This document shows, one piece after another, positions 17,459 through 25,771 of a DNA stretch of 64,000 bases. This DNA comes from Paractinoplanes aksuensis. GTDB lineage: Bacteria > Actinomycetota > Actinomycetes > Mycobacteriales > Micromonosporaceae. The notes under the pieces were generated by a model. That model was not told where the DNA came from. It ran no database searches and worked only from the letters and a program-made list of their open reading frames with translations. Made by a program: the position numbers and the translations under genes. How positions within the stretch are numbered: position 1 is the first letter of the stretch; every line of letters begins with the position of its first letter. Location of the stretch: positions 62,001-126,000 of the forward strand of contig NZ_JAMYJR010000051.1 of the NCBI RefSeq assembly GCF_024137025.1, written 5' to 3'.

Positions 17459-17851
17459 TTGAGGGGCCGGCGTAAAGACGAGCAGAAGAAGATCATCGCC
17501 TTTTTGCGTGACCTCGAAGCGAACGGGTGCGCCGCGCTCTCCTACCGCCTCACCGGGGCGGATCCGCTTGAGAGACTGTGCGACAAACATCTGAGTGCGC
17601 GCCTTCGCGTCATCGTTGCGTTCGAGTCGCAGGAGACCGCGTGGCTTCTCCTGGTGGCCGATCACGATGACAGCGACCCTGACTTCAACATCTACGCAGA
17701 GTTGTACCGCCTGGTCGGTCACGAGCCGGAGCCATCGGAGAAGCGGACCAAACCGCCGTGTTGCGACGAGGAAGGCGCTGCTCCCGCTTTCGGCCGCGCC
17801 GCCGAGGACCTCGCGCTGAAGGCGACGGAGTTACGAAGAACCCGCCGATAG
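17459..17851 (+). CDS. Partner of the HTH gene, possible toxin; start disrupted by a likely frameshift
   Basis: 130 residues if read from TTG 17459, which lacks a ribosome site. Just upstream, ATG 17419 starts MSMKIFRTTR, a typical beta-1 strand of RelE/ParE-like toxins, but stops at TGA 17449-17451. A one-base shift would join it to the downstream frame. The body (KDEQKKIIAFLRDLEANG, then LRVIVAFESQETAWLLLVADHDDSD) has the alternating pattern expected for that fold, and the tail RTKPPCCDEEG is distinctive. Either a natural frameshift has inactivated it or the TTG start is used. Confidence 0.5.
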   Translation: MRGRRKDEQKKIIAFLRDLEANGCAALSYRLTGADPLERLCDKHLSARLRVIVAFESQETAWLLLVADHDDSDPDFNIYAELYRLVGHEPEPSEKRTKPPCCDEEGAAPAFGRAAEDLALKATELRRTRR

Positions 17852-17890
17852 CAACGCGCCGAACAGCCGGCCGGAGGCCGCAAGCCCGAC

Positions 17891-17980
17891 GTGGGCGCGA
17901 CCGGATCGCCGGGCGCGCCCACCGTAACGTGGGGTCTGGGGGTCGCCCCCAGGCAGGCTCAGTCTGGGAGTCGCCCCCAG
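17891..17980. terminator. Cluster of three hairpins between convergent genes
   Basis: GTGGGCGCG/CGCGCCCAC (9-bp perfect stem, 17891-17922), CTGGGGG-TCG-CCCCCAG (17936-17952) and CTGGGAG-TCG-CCCCCAG (17964-17980, one mismatch). The last two are a direct duplication 28 bp apart. They separate the plus-strand HTH/toxin pair from the minus-strand peptidase gene. Confidence 0.7.
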
Positions 17981-17991
17981 GCGAGCTCAGC

Positions 17992-19368
17992 TCAGCGGTG
18001 TTCCAGCATGTCTTCGAAAGGCAGGTTGTCGGCGGCGGGGCGCTGGGTGAGGGTGCTGTCGGGGACGCCGGCCCAGCGGCGCAGGGTGGCGGTGGCTGCG
18101 GCCGCTTCGGACGGGGTGAGGCGGGAGATGTTGGCGCCGTGGTTGGCGCCCGGGGCGACGTACAGGGCCGAGTCGCGGCGGCTCGGGGTGAAGCGTTCGG
18201 CGCCCCACGGGTCGTTCTCGCCGTAGATGAACATCATGCGCTGGGAGAGGGTTCGCACCCACAGGTCGACGTCGAGCATCGGCAGGGGGTTGTGGGGGCG
18301 GCGCAGTTCCGGCGGCAGCGACGAGTTGGCCGTGTAGAGGCCCGGGTAGCGCCGCAGGTTGCGCAGGTGGTCGAAGCGCAGCGACGGCCAGCCGAGCTGG
18401 GTCGCCGCCTGGTAGTAGTACGGCCAGTAGAACTCGAGGCCCTGGTCGGTGTAGAAACTCCAGCCGGCCACCCCGTTGATCCAGTTGTAGAGCTCGTCGT
18501 CGGTGGCCGTGGCGGGCGGCACGTCGGCGCAATCCTCGGCCAGGCTGTACTGCCAGAAGGCCCACACCGTGTCGAGCACTGTCATCTCGAACGAGCGGTC
18601 GGCCGTCCCGATCGTGCGGTTGAACGTCCAGCCGCGGGCGGCCGCCTCCGCCGTCAACCGGGGCACCAGGCGGTCGCGCCGCTTCAGCGCCTCTTTCTGT
18701 ACGTTGTCGAGCGCGCTGCGACAGGCCGCGTCCCCGACCGTACGGAAAAACTTGTCGTAAGCGCCGTCGAGGTCGTTGAGCGAATCGTTGGGCGCCACGT
18801 AGGCCACGACGCCGTCGATGTCGTTCGGATAGAAGCGGCGGTGGTAGACCGACGTCATGCCGCCTTTGCTGGCCCCGGTCTGGATCCACTTGGTCGCGTA
18901 GATCGACTTGAGCGCCGTCACGATCCGGTGCTCGTCGCTGGCCTCCTGCCAGATGGTCAGATCCGACCAGTCGGCGGGGCTGGGCCGCGACGGGGTGAAG
19001 AAGCGGTGCTCGACCGAGACCTGGTTGGCGTCGAGCAGCCGGGTCGGCTCGGTGCGCCCGGGCTGCGGGTTGGCGGCCAGCCCGTACCCGCCGGTGGCCA
19101 GCACGACCGGCGCGTCGGCCGACCGGTGCAGAAGGGTCAGCCGCTGCTCGTACGTGCCCTGGCCGGGATGCCGGTGGTCGGCCGGCTGGCGGTAGCTGAG
19201 CACGAAGAACCGGTACCCGGTGGGCCGGCTCTCCGACACGACAGTGAGCCCGGGAATGGCTTTCAGCCGGTCGAGAAGATCATCCGCGGTGGAAACGGCG
19301 GCGGAGGCGATGTGGGCGGGTAGCAGCAGGGCAACGACGGAACCGAGGACCACCAGCAGTCGACGCAT
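17992..19368 (-). CDS. Secreted S37-family tripeptidyl aminopeptidase
   Basis: 458 aa from ATG 19368. Signal peptide MRRLLVVLGSVVALLLPAHI, cleavage after ASA. Alpha/beta-hydrolase fold with the nucleophile elbow TGASKGGMTSVYHRRFYP (Ser about residue 167), preceded by EHRFF, both hallmarks of the Streptomyces PS-10/S37 prolyl tri- and tetrapeptidyl aminopeptidases. The Asp (GENDPWGAERF) and His (ANHGANISRL) complete the triad. It releases N-terminal tripeptides from extracellular proteins. The STAND relic ends 9 bp upstream on the same strand. Confidence 0.88.
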   Translation of the reverse strand: MRRLLVVLGSVVALLLPAHIASAAVSTADDLLDRLKAIPGLTVVSESRPTGYRFFVLSYRQPADHRHPGQGTYEQRLTLLHRSADAPVVLATGGYGLAANPQPGRTEPTRLLDANQVSVEHRFFTPSRPSPADWSDLTIWQEASDEHRIVTALKSIYATKWIQTGASKGGMTSVYHRRFYPNDIDGVVAYVAPNDSLNDLDGAYDKFFRTVGDAACRSALDNVQKEALKRRDRLVPRLTAEAAARGWTFNRTIGTADRSFEMTVLDTVWAFWQYSLAEDCADVPPATATDDELYNWINGVAGWSFYTDQGLEFYWPYYYQAATQLGWPSLRFDHLRNLRRYPGLYTANSSLPPELRRPHNPLPMLDVDLWVRTLSQRMMFIYGENDPWGAERFTPSRRDSALYVAPGANHGANISRLTPSEAAAATATLRRWAGVPDSTLTQRPAADNLPFEDMLEHR

Positions 19369-19377
19369 TGACGCATG

Positions 19378-19545
19378 CTAATCCATTTCGGCGAGCTCGG
19401 CGCGCACCTCTCGCCGCGAGGGCATCGACCAGCGCCACCACCGTGCGGCGCTGCGGTGTCGTGCTGTGCCCGCGTTCCAGGTCGCCGATCGCTCGCACGC
19501 TGACCCCGGACGCCGCCTCCAGCCCTTCCAGCGTTCGTCCAGTCT
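19378..19545 (-). pseudogene. Collapsed third STAND paralogue: HTH fragment joined out of frame to a C-terminal scrap
   Basis: Minus-strand DNA right after the stop of the STAND gene reads TLEGLEAASGVSVRAIGDLE and RGHSTTPQRRTVVALVDAL, nearly identical to the XRE-type HTH of both intact paralogues. It then switches phase to EVRAELAEMD followed by TAG. That ending matches the C terminus of the paralogue at 21677 (EVRTELAEAG). About 1.9 kb of NTPase and TPR coding between the two ends is gone. The simplest reading is an internal deletion of a third tandem copy. Confidence 0.75.
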
Positions 19546-21680
19546 TATTCGGCGGGCCCCACCGAGTCGGTGTGGACCTCGGTCAGGCGGGCGCGTACCT
19601 CGTTGAGCCGCAGCTCGAGACCGAGCTCCTCGAACATGCTTTCCGCGCGCCGCAACACGGTCCGGGCCTCGTCGGTCCGGCCGGCGCCGAGCAACACGAT
19701 GCCCTGGGCGTGCCAGCTCAGGGCCTGGTTCTGGGGCTGGCCGTTGCTGCCGAACATCCCGGCGGCGGCGTCCAGGTGGTCGAGCGCCTCGTCGACCCGG
19801 CCGGTCTCCCCCAGGGTCCGGCCCATCTCGTACCGGATCTGGGCCGGCAGCTGGCGGGCCGCCGCTTCCAGCATCGGGGACGTGGGGTCGTCGGCGATGC
19901 GCAGCAGGCGTTCGAGGTGTGGCACGGCTTCGGCCGCCCGGCCGGCGTGGCGCAGGGCCGCGCTCAGGCTGAGCAGAATCTGGCACAGCGCGTTGTAGTC
20001 ACCGAGCTCCTCGAAGATCAGGGCTGCCCGCAGCAGGTAGCCATGCGCCTCGGGGGTGCGCATACGTTCGGCCGCGGCCGCGTAGTTCAGCGCCCATCCC
20101 TGCTGCGCCCGGTCCCCGGCCCGCTCGGCCAGAGCCAGAGCGGCCAGAGCATGGCGTACGCTCTCGTCCCGCTCCGACCGGTAGAGGTGCACCCAGGCCA
20201 GGTAGTTGGTGTGGGTCGCCTCCATGCTGAGATCGCCCAGCGTGTGGGCGGCGTCGCGACCGAGGGTGAAGACCTCCTCCCAGCCGGGCCAGTTCGCCCA
20301 GTAGTCCGAGAACCAGTGCATCGCCTCGGCCGTGTCGACCACCGGCCGCGGTTCCCCGGTACGCAGCGCGGCCAGCCAGTTCTCCGCCTCCGCCCGCAGC
20401 CATGCGGCCGCCTCGTCCGCGTCCGCGAAGTCCGGCGTCGCGCCGCCCTCGAACCACTGACCGGCCGCCTTTGCCGTGTCGAGCAACCACGCCGACAGCT
20501 CCCGCGGGTCAGCCCCGGGTTCCTCCTCGGCCAGTCGTTCCCGCGCGAACAGCCGCACCAGATCGTGGAACTGATGCCGGTCGCCGGACTCCAGCAACCC
20601 CAGTTCGGCCAGCTCGTCCAGCCCGTCCTCCACCTGGTCGGCCGGGAGGCCGGCCGCGACCACGGCCAGCGCGGTGCCCGCGTCCGGTCCCGGCACCAGC
20701 GCCAGCCGGCGGAACACGGTGGCGGCGACCGGCGACAGCTGCTGATAGGACAACGCGAACGCCGCGTCCACCCGCACATCGCCGGCCACCAGCCGGTTCA
20801 GCCGCCGTTGCTCATCAGCCAGCCGATCAGCCAGATCCCGGGCCGACCAGGCCGGACGACTACGCAACCGGTTGCCGGCGATCCGCATGGCCAGCGGCAG
20901 GTAACCGCACAACCGGGCGATGTCGGCCGCCGCCTCCTCGTCGAAGCCGGGCTCGGCCACGATGGCCCGCAACAGCTCGGCCGCCTCCTCCGGCGAAAAC
21001 AGACCCAGCTGCACCTGCGACACCTCGGCCAGCCCGGCCAACCGGCGACGGCTGGTCAGGATCGTCATGCTGCGAGCACCCGGCGCCAGCAGCGGACGCA
21101 CCTGCTCCTCGTCGGCCACGTCGTCGAGCACGATCAACGCCCGCTTCTCACCGAGCAGCTTCCGGTAGGCGACCGGATCCGGCCGCCCGTCCACGCCCAG
21201 CGCCGACATGATCCGCGACGCCGTCTCGTCGGTCGAGGCCGACCGTTCTGACATGCCCCGCAGCCCGGCGAACACGACACCGTCCGGGAAGTCCGCGGCC
21301 AGCGCCCGGGCGGCCTGCGTGGCCAGCATCGTCTTCCCGGTGCCGGCCGGTCCGCTGATCAGCATGGTGCCGCTCGGCTTCCGCAGTCGCGCCAGCTCCT
21401 CCGTACGCCCGACGAAGTCGTCCGGGACCCGCGGCAGCCCGACCGGTCCCGGGCGCTGCCGCCGGTGCTCGCGGGCCGCCGCCAGCAACGCCCGCAGTTC
21501 CTCCTCGTCGGCCACCAGCACGTCGGCCAAAGCCTGAATGGTGCGCCGCTGCGGTGTCCGGCTGTGTCCCCGCTCCAGATCGCCGATGGCCCGCACGCTG
21601 ACCCCCGACGCCTCCTCAAGCGCCTCCAGGGTCAGGTCGGCCCGCAGCCGCCACTGCCGCAGCAACTCGTTCAGCCTCAT
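19545..21680 (-). CDS. STAND ATPase with XRE HTH and TPR region (paralogue 1)
   Basis: 711 aa from ATG 21680, whose ATGA overlaps the stop of the upstream paralogue. XRE-type HTH at residues 1-55 (LTLEALEEASGVSVRAIGDL), FVGRTEELARL entry motif, Walker A GPAGTGKT (110-117), Walker B ALIVLDDVAD, sensor LTSRRRL, winged helix, then TPR-like helices from about 450 (EAMHWFSDYWANWPGWEEVF). Such proteins combine a DNA-binding head with an ATP switch and a ligand-sensing TPR tail. Roughly two thirds of residues match the neighbour, so they arose by tandem duplication. Expression is probably tied to the catabolic operon upstream. Confidence 0.9.
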   Translation of the reverse strand: MRLNELLRQWRLRADLTLEALEEASGVSVRAIGDLERGHSRTPQRRTIQALADVLVADEEELRALLAAAREHRRQRPGPVGLPRVPDDFVGRTEELARLRKPSGTMLISGPAGTGKTMLATQAARALAADFPDGVVFAGLRGMSERSASTDETASRIMSALGVDGRPDPVAYRKLLGEKRALIVLDDVADEEQVRPLLAPGARSMTILTSRRRLAGLAEVSQVQLGLFSPEEAAELLRAIVAEPGFDEEAAADIARLCGYLPLAMRIAGNRLRSRPAWSARDLADRLADEQRRLNRLVAGDVRVDAAFALSYQQLSPVAATVFRRLALVPGPDAGTALAVVAAGLPADQVEDGLDELAELGLLESGDRHQFHDLVRLFARERLAEEEPGADPRELSAWLLDTAKAAGQWFEGGATPDFADADEAAAWLRAEAENWLAALRTGEPRPVVDTAEAMHWFSDYWANWPGWEEVFTLGRDAAHTLGDLSMEATHTNYLAWVHLYRSERDESVRHALAALALAERAGDRAQQGWALNYAAAAERMRTPEAHGYLLRAALIFEELGDYNALCQILLSLSAALRHAGRAAEAVPHLERLLRIADDPTSPMLEAAARQLPAQIRYEMGRTLGETGRVDEALDHLDAAAGMFGSNGQPQNQALSWHAQGIVLLGAGRTDEARTVLRRAESMFEELGLELRLNEVRARLTEVHTDSVGPAE

Positions 21681-23845
21681 CCGGGCGACCCGGCCTCGGC
21701 CAGCTCGGTCCGGACCTCGGCCAGCCGGATTTCGAGGCCGAGCTCCTCGTACATCTGCTCCGCCTGCGACAGCGCGATCCGAGCCTCTTCGGCCCGCCCG
21801 GCCTTGAGCAGGATTCGACCCCGCGAATGCAACGTCAGAGCGACGTTCTGCGGTTGTTCGATGTCGGCGTACAGGGTGGCCGCGATCCCCAGGTTGTCCA
21901 GCCCTTCGTCGATCTGGCCGATCTGCGCCAGCAACCGGCCCCTCTCGAACCGGATGAGGGCGGGTAGTTGGCGGGCCGCCGCCTCCAGGATCGGACGCGA
22001 GTCGTCCTCGACGAGGCCCATCAGACGTTCGAGATGGGACAGAGCCTCGTCGATCTGGCCGGTGAGGCGCAGGTTCATGCTCAGGCTCAACAGGATCTGG
22101 CACAGCGCGGTCCAGTCGCCCGTCTCCTCGAAGATCGGGACCGCCCGCCGCAAGTAGTCCTCGGCCTCGGCTCCGCTGTGGCGCAGGGCGGCGGCCGCGT
22201 AGTTCAGGGCCCACCCCTGCTGCGCCCGGTCGCCGGCCCGCTCGGCCACGGCCAGACCGGCCAGGGCATACCGTTCGGCCTCCTCGAAGCTCCCGCGGTG
22301 GAGGTGAACCCACGACAGGTAGTTGGTGTGGGTGGCCTCCATCGTGAGGTCGCCCAGGGTGCGGGCGGCGTCGCGGCCGAGGGTGAACACGTCCTCCCAG
22401 CCGTGCCAGTTCGCCCAGTAGTCGGAGAACCAGTGCATCGCCTCGGCCGCGTCGACGACCGTCCGCGGGTCGCCGCTCCGCAGGGCGGCCAGCCACGTCT
22501 CCGCTTCCGCCCGCAACCAGGCGCCCGCCTGCTCGGCGTCCGCGAAGTGGTCGTCGGGCGTGCCGTCGCCCTCGAACCACCGGCCCGCTGCTGTCGCCGT
22601 CGTGAGCAGCCACCGCGTCAGCTGCTGCGGGTCGGCCCCGGGTTCCTCGTCGGCCAGCCGTTGCTGGGCGAAGAGCCGGATCAGGTCGTGGAACCGGTGC
22701 CGGTCGTCCGCGTCCGACTCGAGCAGTCCGAGCTCGACCAGTTCGTCCAGCCCGTCCTCGACCTGTTCGGCGGGCGACCCGGCCGCGGCGGTGGCTACCA
22801 GCAGGCCGACGTCCGGCCCGGGCACCAGGGCCAGCCGCCGGAAGACCTGGGCCGCCGGCGGGGACAGCTGGCTGTACGAGAGGGCGAACGCCGCGTCGAC
22901 CCGGATGTCCCCGGCCACCAGGCGGTTCAGGCGGCGTTCCTCGTCGGCGAGACGGTCGGCCAGGTCGCGCGCCGACCACGCCGGACGGCTGCGCAGCCGG
23001 TTCCCGGCCACCCGAACGGCCAGCGGCAGGTGCCCACAGAGCCGGCAGATCTCGGCCGCGGTCTCCGCGTCGAGCGCGGTCCCGTCGTCGAGGATGGCCC
23101 GCAGAAGGTCCGTGGACTCCTCCGGTGAGAACGGGGCGAGCGGCACCCGGGCGACGTCGTCCAGCTCGGTCAGCCGCCGGCGACCGGTCAGCAGCAGGGC
23201 GCCGCCGACGTCCGGCCCGAGCAACGGCCGCACCTGGTCCTCGTCAGCCACGTCGTCGAGGACCACCAGCGCTTTCTTCTCGGCGACGAGCTTGTGCCAC
23301 AGCGCGAGGCGGACGGCGGGGTCGGCCGGCACGGCCTCGGGCGCGACGCCCAGACCGGGCAGCAGGCGGGCCAGCGTCTCCTGGGTCGTCGCGGGCCGGC
23401 CCGACATGCCGCGCAGCCCGGCGAACACCACGCCGTCGCGGAAGGACCCGGCCGACGATCGCGCCGTCTCCACGGCCAGAGTCGTCTTCCCGGTGCCGGC
23501 CGGCCCGCAGATCAGCGTCGTCCCGCTCAGCTTCCGCAGCCGGGCCAGTTCTTCCGTACGCCCGACGAAGTCACCCGCCACCCGCGGCAACCCGGCCGGG
23601 CCCGATTGCTGCCGGCGGCTTTCCCGGGCCGCCGCCAGCAACGCCAGCCGCTCCCCCTCATCCGCCGCCAGCACGTCAGCCAGAGCCAGAATCGTGCGCC
23701 GCTGCGGCGTCCGGCTGTGGCCCCGCTCCAGGTCGCCGATGGCCCGGACGCTGACCCCGGACGCTTCCTCGAGCCCCTCCAGGGTCAGCCCGGCTCGCTG
23801 CCGTAGGCCTTTGAGCAGGTCGTTCAGTTTTGCCGGCGCGGTCAC
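21677..23845 (-). CDS. STAND ATPase with XRE HTH and TPR region (paralogue 2)
   Basis: 722 aa from GTG 23845. Same architecture as the downstream gene: HTH (LTLEGLEEASGVSVRAIGDL), FVGRTEELARL, Walker A GPAGTGKT (114-121), Walker B ALVVLDDVAD, then TPR. The region around YWANWHGWEDVFTLGRDAA is almost the same in both, whereas the sensor loop and the C-terminal last 40 residues differ, which could reflect different ligands. It starts only 10 bp after the aldolase stop, so it is most simply the fifth gene of the IclR-hydratase-dehydrogenase-aldolase transcript. Regulatory or defence roles are both possible. Confidence 0.9.
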   Translation of the reverse strand: MTAPAKLNDLLKGLRQRAGLTLEGLEEASGVSVRAIGDLERGHSRTPQRRTILALADVLAADEGERLALLAAARESRRQQSGPAGLPRVAGDFVGRTEELARLRKLSGTTLICGPAGTGKTTLAVETARSSAGSFRDGVVFAGLRGMSGRPATTQETLARLLPGLGVAPEAVPADPAVRLALWHKLVAEKKALVVLDDVADEDQVRPLLGPDVGGALLLTGRRRLTELDDVARVPLAPFSPEESTDLLRAILDDGTALDAETAAEICRLCGHLPLAVRVAGNRLRSRPAWSARDLADRLADEERRLNRLVAGDIRVDAAFALSYSQLSPPAAQVFRRLALVPGPDVGLLVATAAAGSPAEQVEDGLDELVELGLLESDADDRHRFHDLIRLFAQQRLADEEPGADPQQLTRWLLTTATAAGRWFEGDGTPDDHFADAEQAGAWLRAEAETWLAALRSGDPRTVVDAAEAMHWFSDYWANWHGWEDVFTLGRDAARTLGDLTMEATHTNYLSWVHLHRGSFEEAERYALAGLAVAERAGDRAQQGWALNYAAAALRHSGAEAEDYLRRAVPIFEETGDWTALCQILLSLSMNLRLTGQIDEALSHLERLMGLVEDDSRPILEAAARQLPALIRFERGRLLAQIGQIDEGLDNLGIAATLYADIEQPQNVALTLHSRGRILLKAGRAEEARIALSQAEQMYEELGLEIRLAEVRTELAEAGSPG

Positions 23846-23855
23846 CCAGCCATGA

Positions 23856-24854
23856 TCACACCAGGTCGAGGGCGATATCGACGATCAGGTCCTCCTGCCC
23901 GCCGACCAGGCCTCTTTTGCCCACCTCGACGAGCAGATCGCGCACATCGACGCCGTAGCGCTCGGCCGCCACCTCGGCGTGCCGCAGGAACGAGCTGTAG
24001 ACGCCCGCGTACCCGAGGGTCAGCGTCTCGCGGTCGACCCGGACCGGCCTGTCCTGCAGCGGGCGCACGAGGTCCTCGGCCGCGTCCTGCAGCGCGAACA
24101 GGTCGCAGCCGTGCTCCCACCCTTGCAGGTCGGCCACGGCGATGAACGGCTCGATCGGGCAGTTGCCGGCCCCGGCCCCCTGCCCGGCCAGCGAGGCGTC
24201 GACCCGGTAGACGCCCTCCTCGACGGCGACCATCGAGTTGGCCACCGACAGCGACAGGTTCTCGTGGGCGTGGATGCCGATCTCGGTCTCGGGGTCGAGC
24301 ACCTCGCGATAGGCGCGGACCCGCTCGCGGACGCCGTCCATCATCAGCCGGCCGCCGGAGTCGGTGACGTAGACGCAGTGGGCGCCGTACGACTCCATGA
24401 GTTTCGCCTGCTCAGCCAGCTTGGGGGCGGGCGCCATGTGGCTCATCATCAGGAAGCCGCTGACGTCCATGCCCAGCTCGCGGGCGGTGGCGATGTGCTG
24501 CGCGGCCACGTCGGCCTCGGTGCAGTGGGTGGCGACCCGGACCGAGCGCACCCCCAGCTCGTACGCCTTCTTGAGCTCGGAAATAGTGCCGATGCCGGGC
24601 AGCAGCAGCGTGGTCAGGCGGGCCCGCTTGATGTTGGCCGCCGCGACCTCGAGCCACTCCCAGTCGGTGTGCGAGCCCGGCCCGTACGTGAGGCTGCCGC
24701 CGGCCAGTCCGTCGCCGTGCGAGACCTCGATGCCGTCGACCCCGGCCGCGTCCAGGGCCGAGACGATCTTGGCCACGGAGTCGAGCTGCATCCGGTGCCG
24801 GACAGCGTGCATCCCGTCCCGCAACGTCACATCCTGCACAAACACCTTGGTCAT
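23856..24854 (-). CDS. dmpG: 4-hydroxy-2-oxovalerate aldolase
   Basis: 332 aa from ATG 24854 (ATGA overlap with the dehydrogenase stop). HMGL-like TIM barrel: metal and substrate site in VTLRDGMHAVRHRM, GIEVSHGDGLAG, the HENLSLSVANS motif with the conserved metal-binding His pair, and the C-terminal communication domain (DLLVEVGKRGLVGGQEDLI). It splits 4-hydroxy-2-oxoacids into pyruvate and an aldehyde, which is channelled to the acylating dehydrogenase encoded just upstream. In steroid-degrading actinobacteria the homologue is HsaF; no other steroid genes are visible here, so the upper pathway is unknown. Confidence 0.95.
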   Translation of the reverse strand: MTKVFVQDVTLRDGMHAVRHRMQLDSVAKIVSALDAAGVDGIEVSHGDGLAGGSLTYGPGSHTDWEWLEVAAANIKRARLTTLLLPGIGTISELKKAYELGVRSVRVATHCTEADVAAQHIATARELGMDVSGFLMMSHMAPAPKLAEQAKLMESYGAHCVYVTDSGGRLMMDGVRERVRAYREVLDPETEIGIHAHENLSLSVANSMVAVEEGVYRVDASLAGQGAGAGNCPIEPFIAVADLQGWEHGCDLFALQDAAEDLVRPLQDRPVRVDRETLTLGYAGVYSSFLRHAEVAAERYGVDVRDLLVEVGKRGLVGGQEDLIVDIALDLV

Positions 24855-25771
24855 GCCGCCAGCCTCTCCGCCGCGGCAATGGCCGCCGAAGTCATGATGT
24901 CGAGATTCCCGGCGTACGCCGGAAGGTAGTGAGCGGCCCCCTCGACCTCCAGGAAGACCGACACCTGATGGGTGGCCGCGGCCGACCCGGCCAGTGTGTG
25001 CACCGGCTGGTCCTCGGGGATCGGGTTGATCTGCACCTGCTGCTTGAGCCGGTAACCCGGGACGTACCCGGAGACGACCTTTACCATCTCTTCGATCGAG
25101 GCCTTGATCTGCTCGCGCGTCTCGGCGGCGGGCGCGTCGACCAGGCACAACACGGTGTCGCGCATGATCAGCGGCGGCTCGGCCGGGTTGAGCACGATCA
25201 GCGCCTTGCCCCGACCGGCCCCGCCCACCTTCTCGATGGCATGGGCCGTCGTCTCGGTGAACTCGTCGATGTTGGCCCGGGTGCCCGGACCGGCGGACTT
25301 CGACGCGATCGAGGCGACGATCTCCGCGTACGGGACCGGGGCGACCCGCGAGACGGCGGCGACGATCGGGATCGTGGCCTGGCCGCCGCAGGTGACCATG
25401 TTGATGTTGCGCACCCCGGCCTGCAGGTCGAGGTTGACCGCGGGCACCACGAACGGCCCGATGGCGGCCGGGGTCAGATCGATCAGAATCTTCCCGTACG
25501 GGTCAAGCTTGGCCGCATTGGCCACGTGGGCCCCGGCCGAGGTGGCGTCGAAGACGATCCCGATCTCGTCGAAGCCGGGCATCTCGATCAGCCCGTCGAC
25601 TCCTTCGGCCGTGGTGGCGACGCCGAGCCGGGCCGCGCGGGCCAGCCCGTCCGAGGCCGGGTCGATGCCGACCATGGCCACGATCTCGAGCTTCTCCGAG
25701 AGGCGCAGCACCTTGATCATCAGATCGGTGCCGATGTTGCCCGAACCGATGACGGCGACCTTCGTACGCAT
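24851..25771 (-). CDS. mhpF: Acetaldehyde dehydrogenase (acylating)
   Basis: 306 aa from ATG 25771. Rossmann start VAVIGSGNIGTDLMIKVLR, the catalytic Cys in NMVTCGGQATIPIV, and the family stretch RDTVLCLVD. It converts acetaldehyde or propionaldehyde to the acyl-CoA with NAD and CoA, in a tight complex with the aldolase. Stop and start overlaps with both neighbours (1 bp with the hydratase, 4 bp with the aldolase) show a single transcript. Confidence 0.95.
   Translation of the reverse strand: MRTKVAVIGSGNIGTDLMIKVLRLSEKLEIVAMVGIDPASDGLARAARLGVATTAEGVDGLIEMPGFDEIGIVFDATSAGAHVANAAKLDPYGKILIDLTPAAIGPFVVPAVNLDLQAGVRNINMVTCGGQATIPIVAAVSRVAPVPYAEIVASIASKSAGPGTRANIDEFTETTAHAIEKVGGAGRGKALIVLNPAEPPLIMRDTVLCLVDAPAAETREQIKASIEEMVKVVSGYVPGYRLKQQVQINPIPEDQPVHTLAGSAAATHQVSVFLEVEGAAHYLPAYAGNLDIMTSAAIAAAERLAA

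Noticed and set aside
19545..22979. A single minus-strand reading frame of 1144 residues
   Set aside because: Its first 433 residues are out-of-phase translation of the upstream STAND gene. The ATGA at 21677-21680 and the HTH start show that the true gene begins at 21680.
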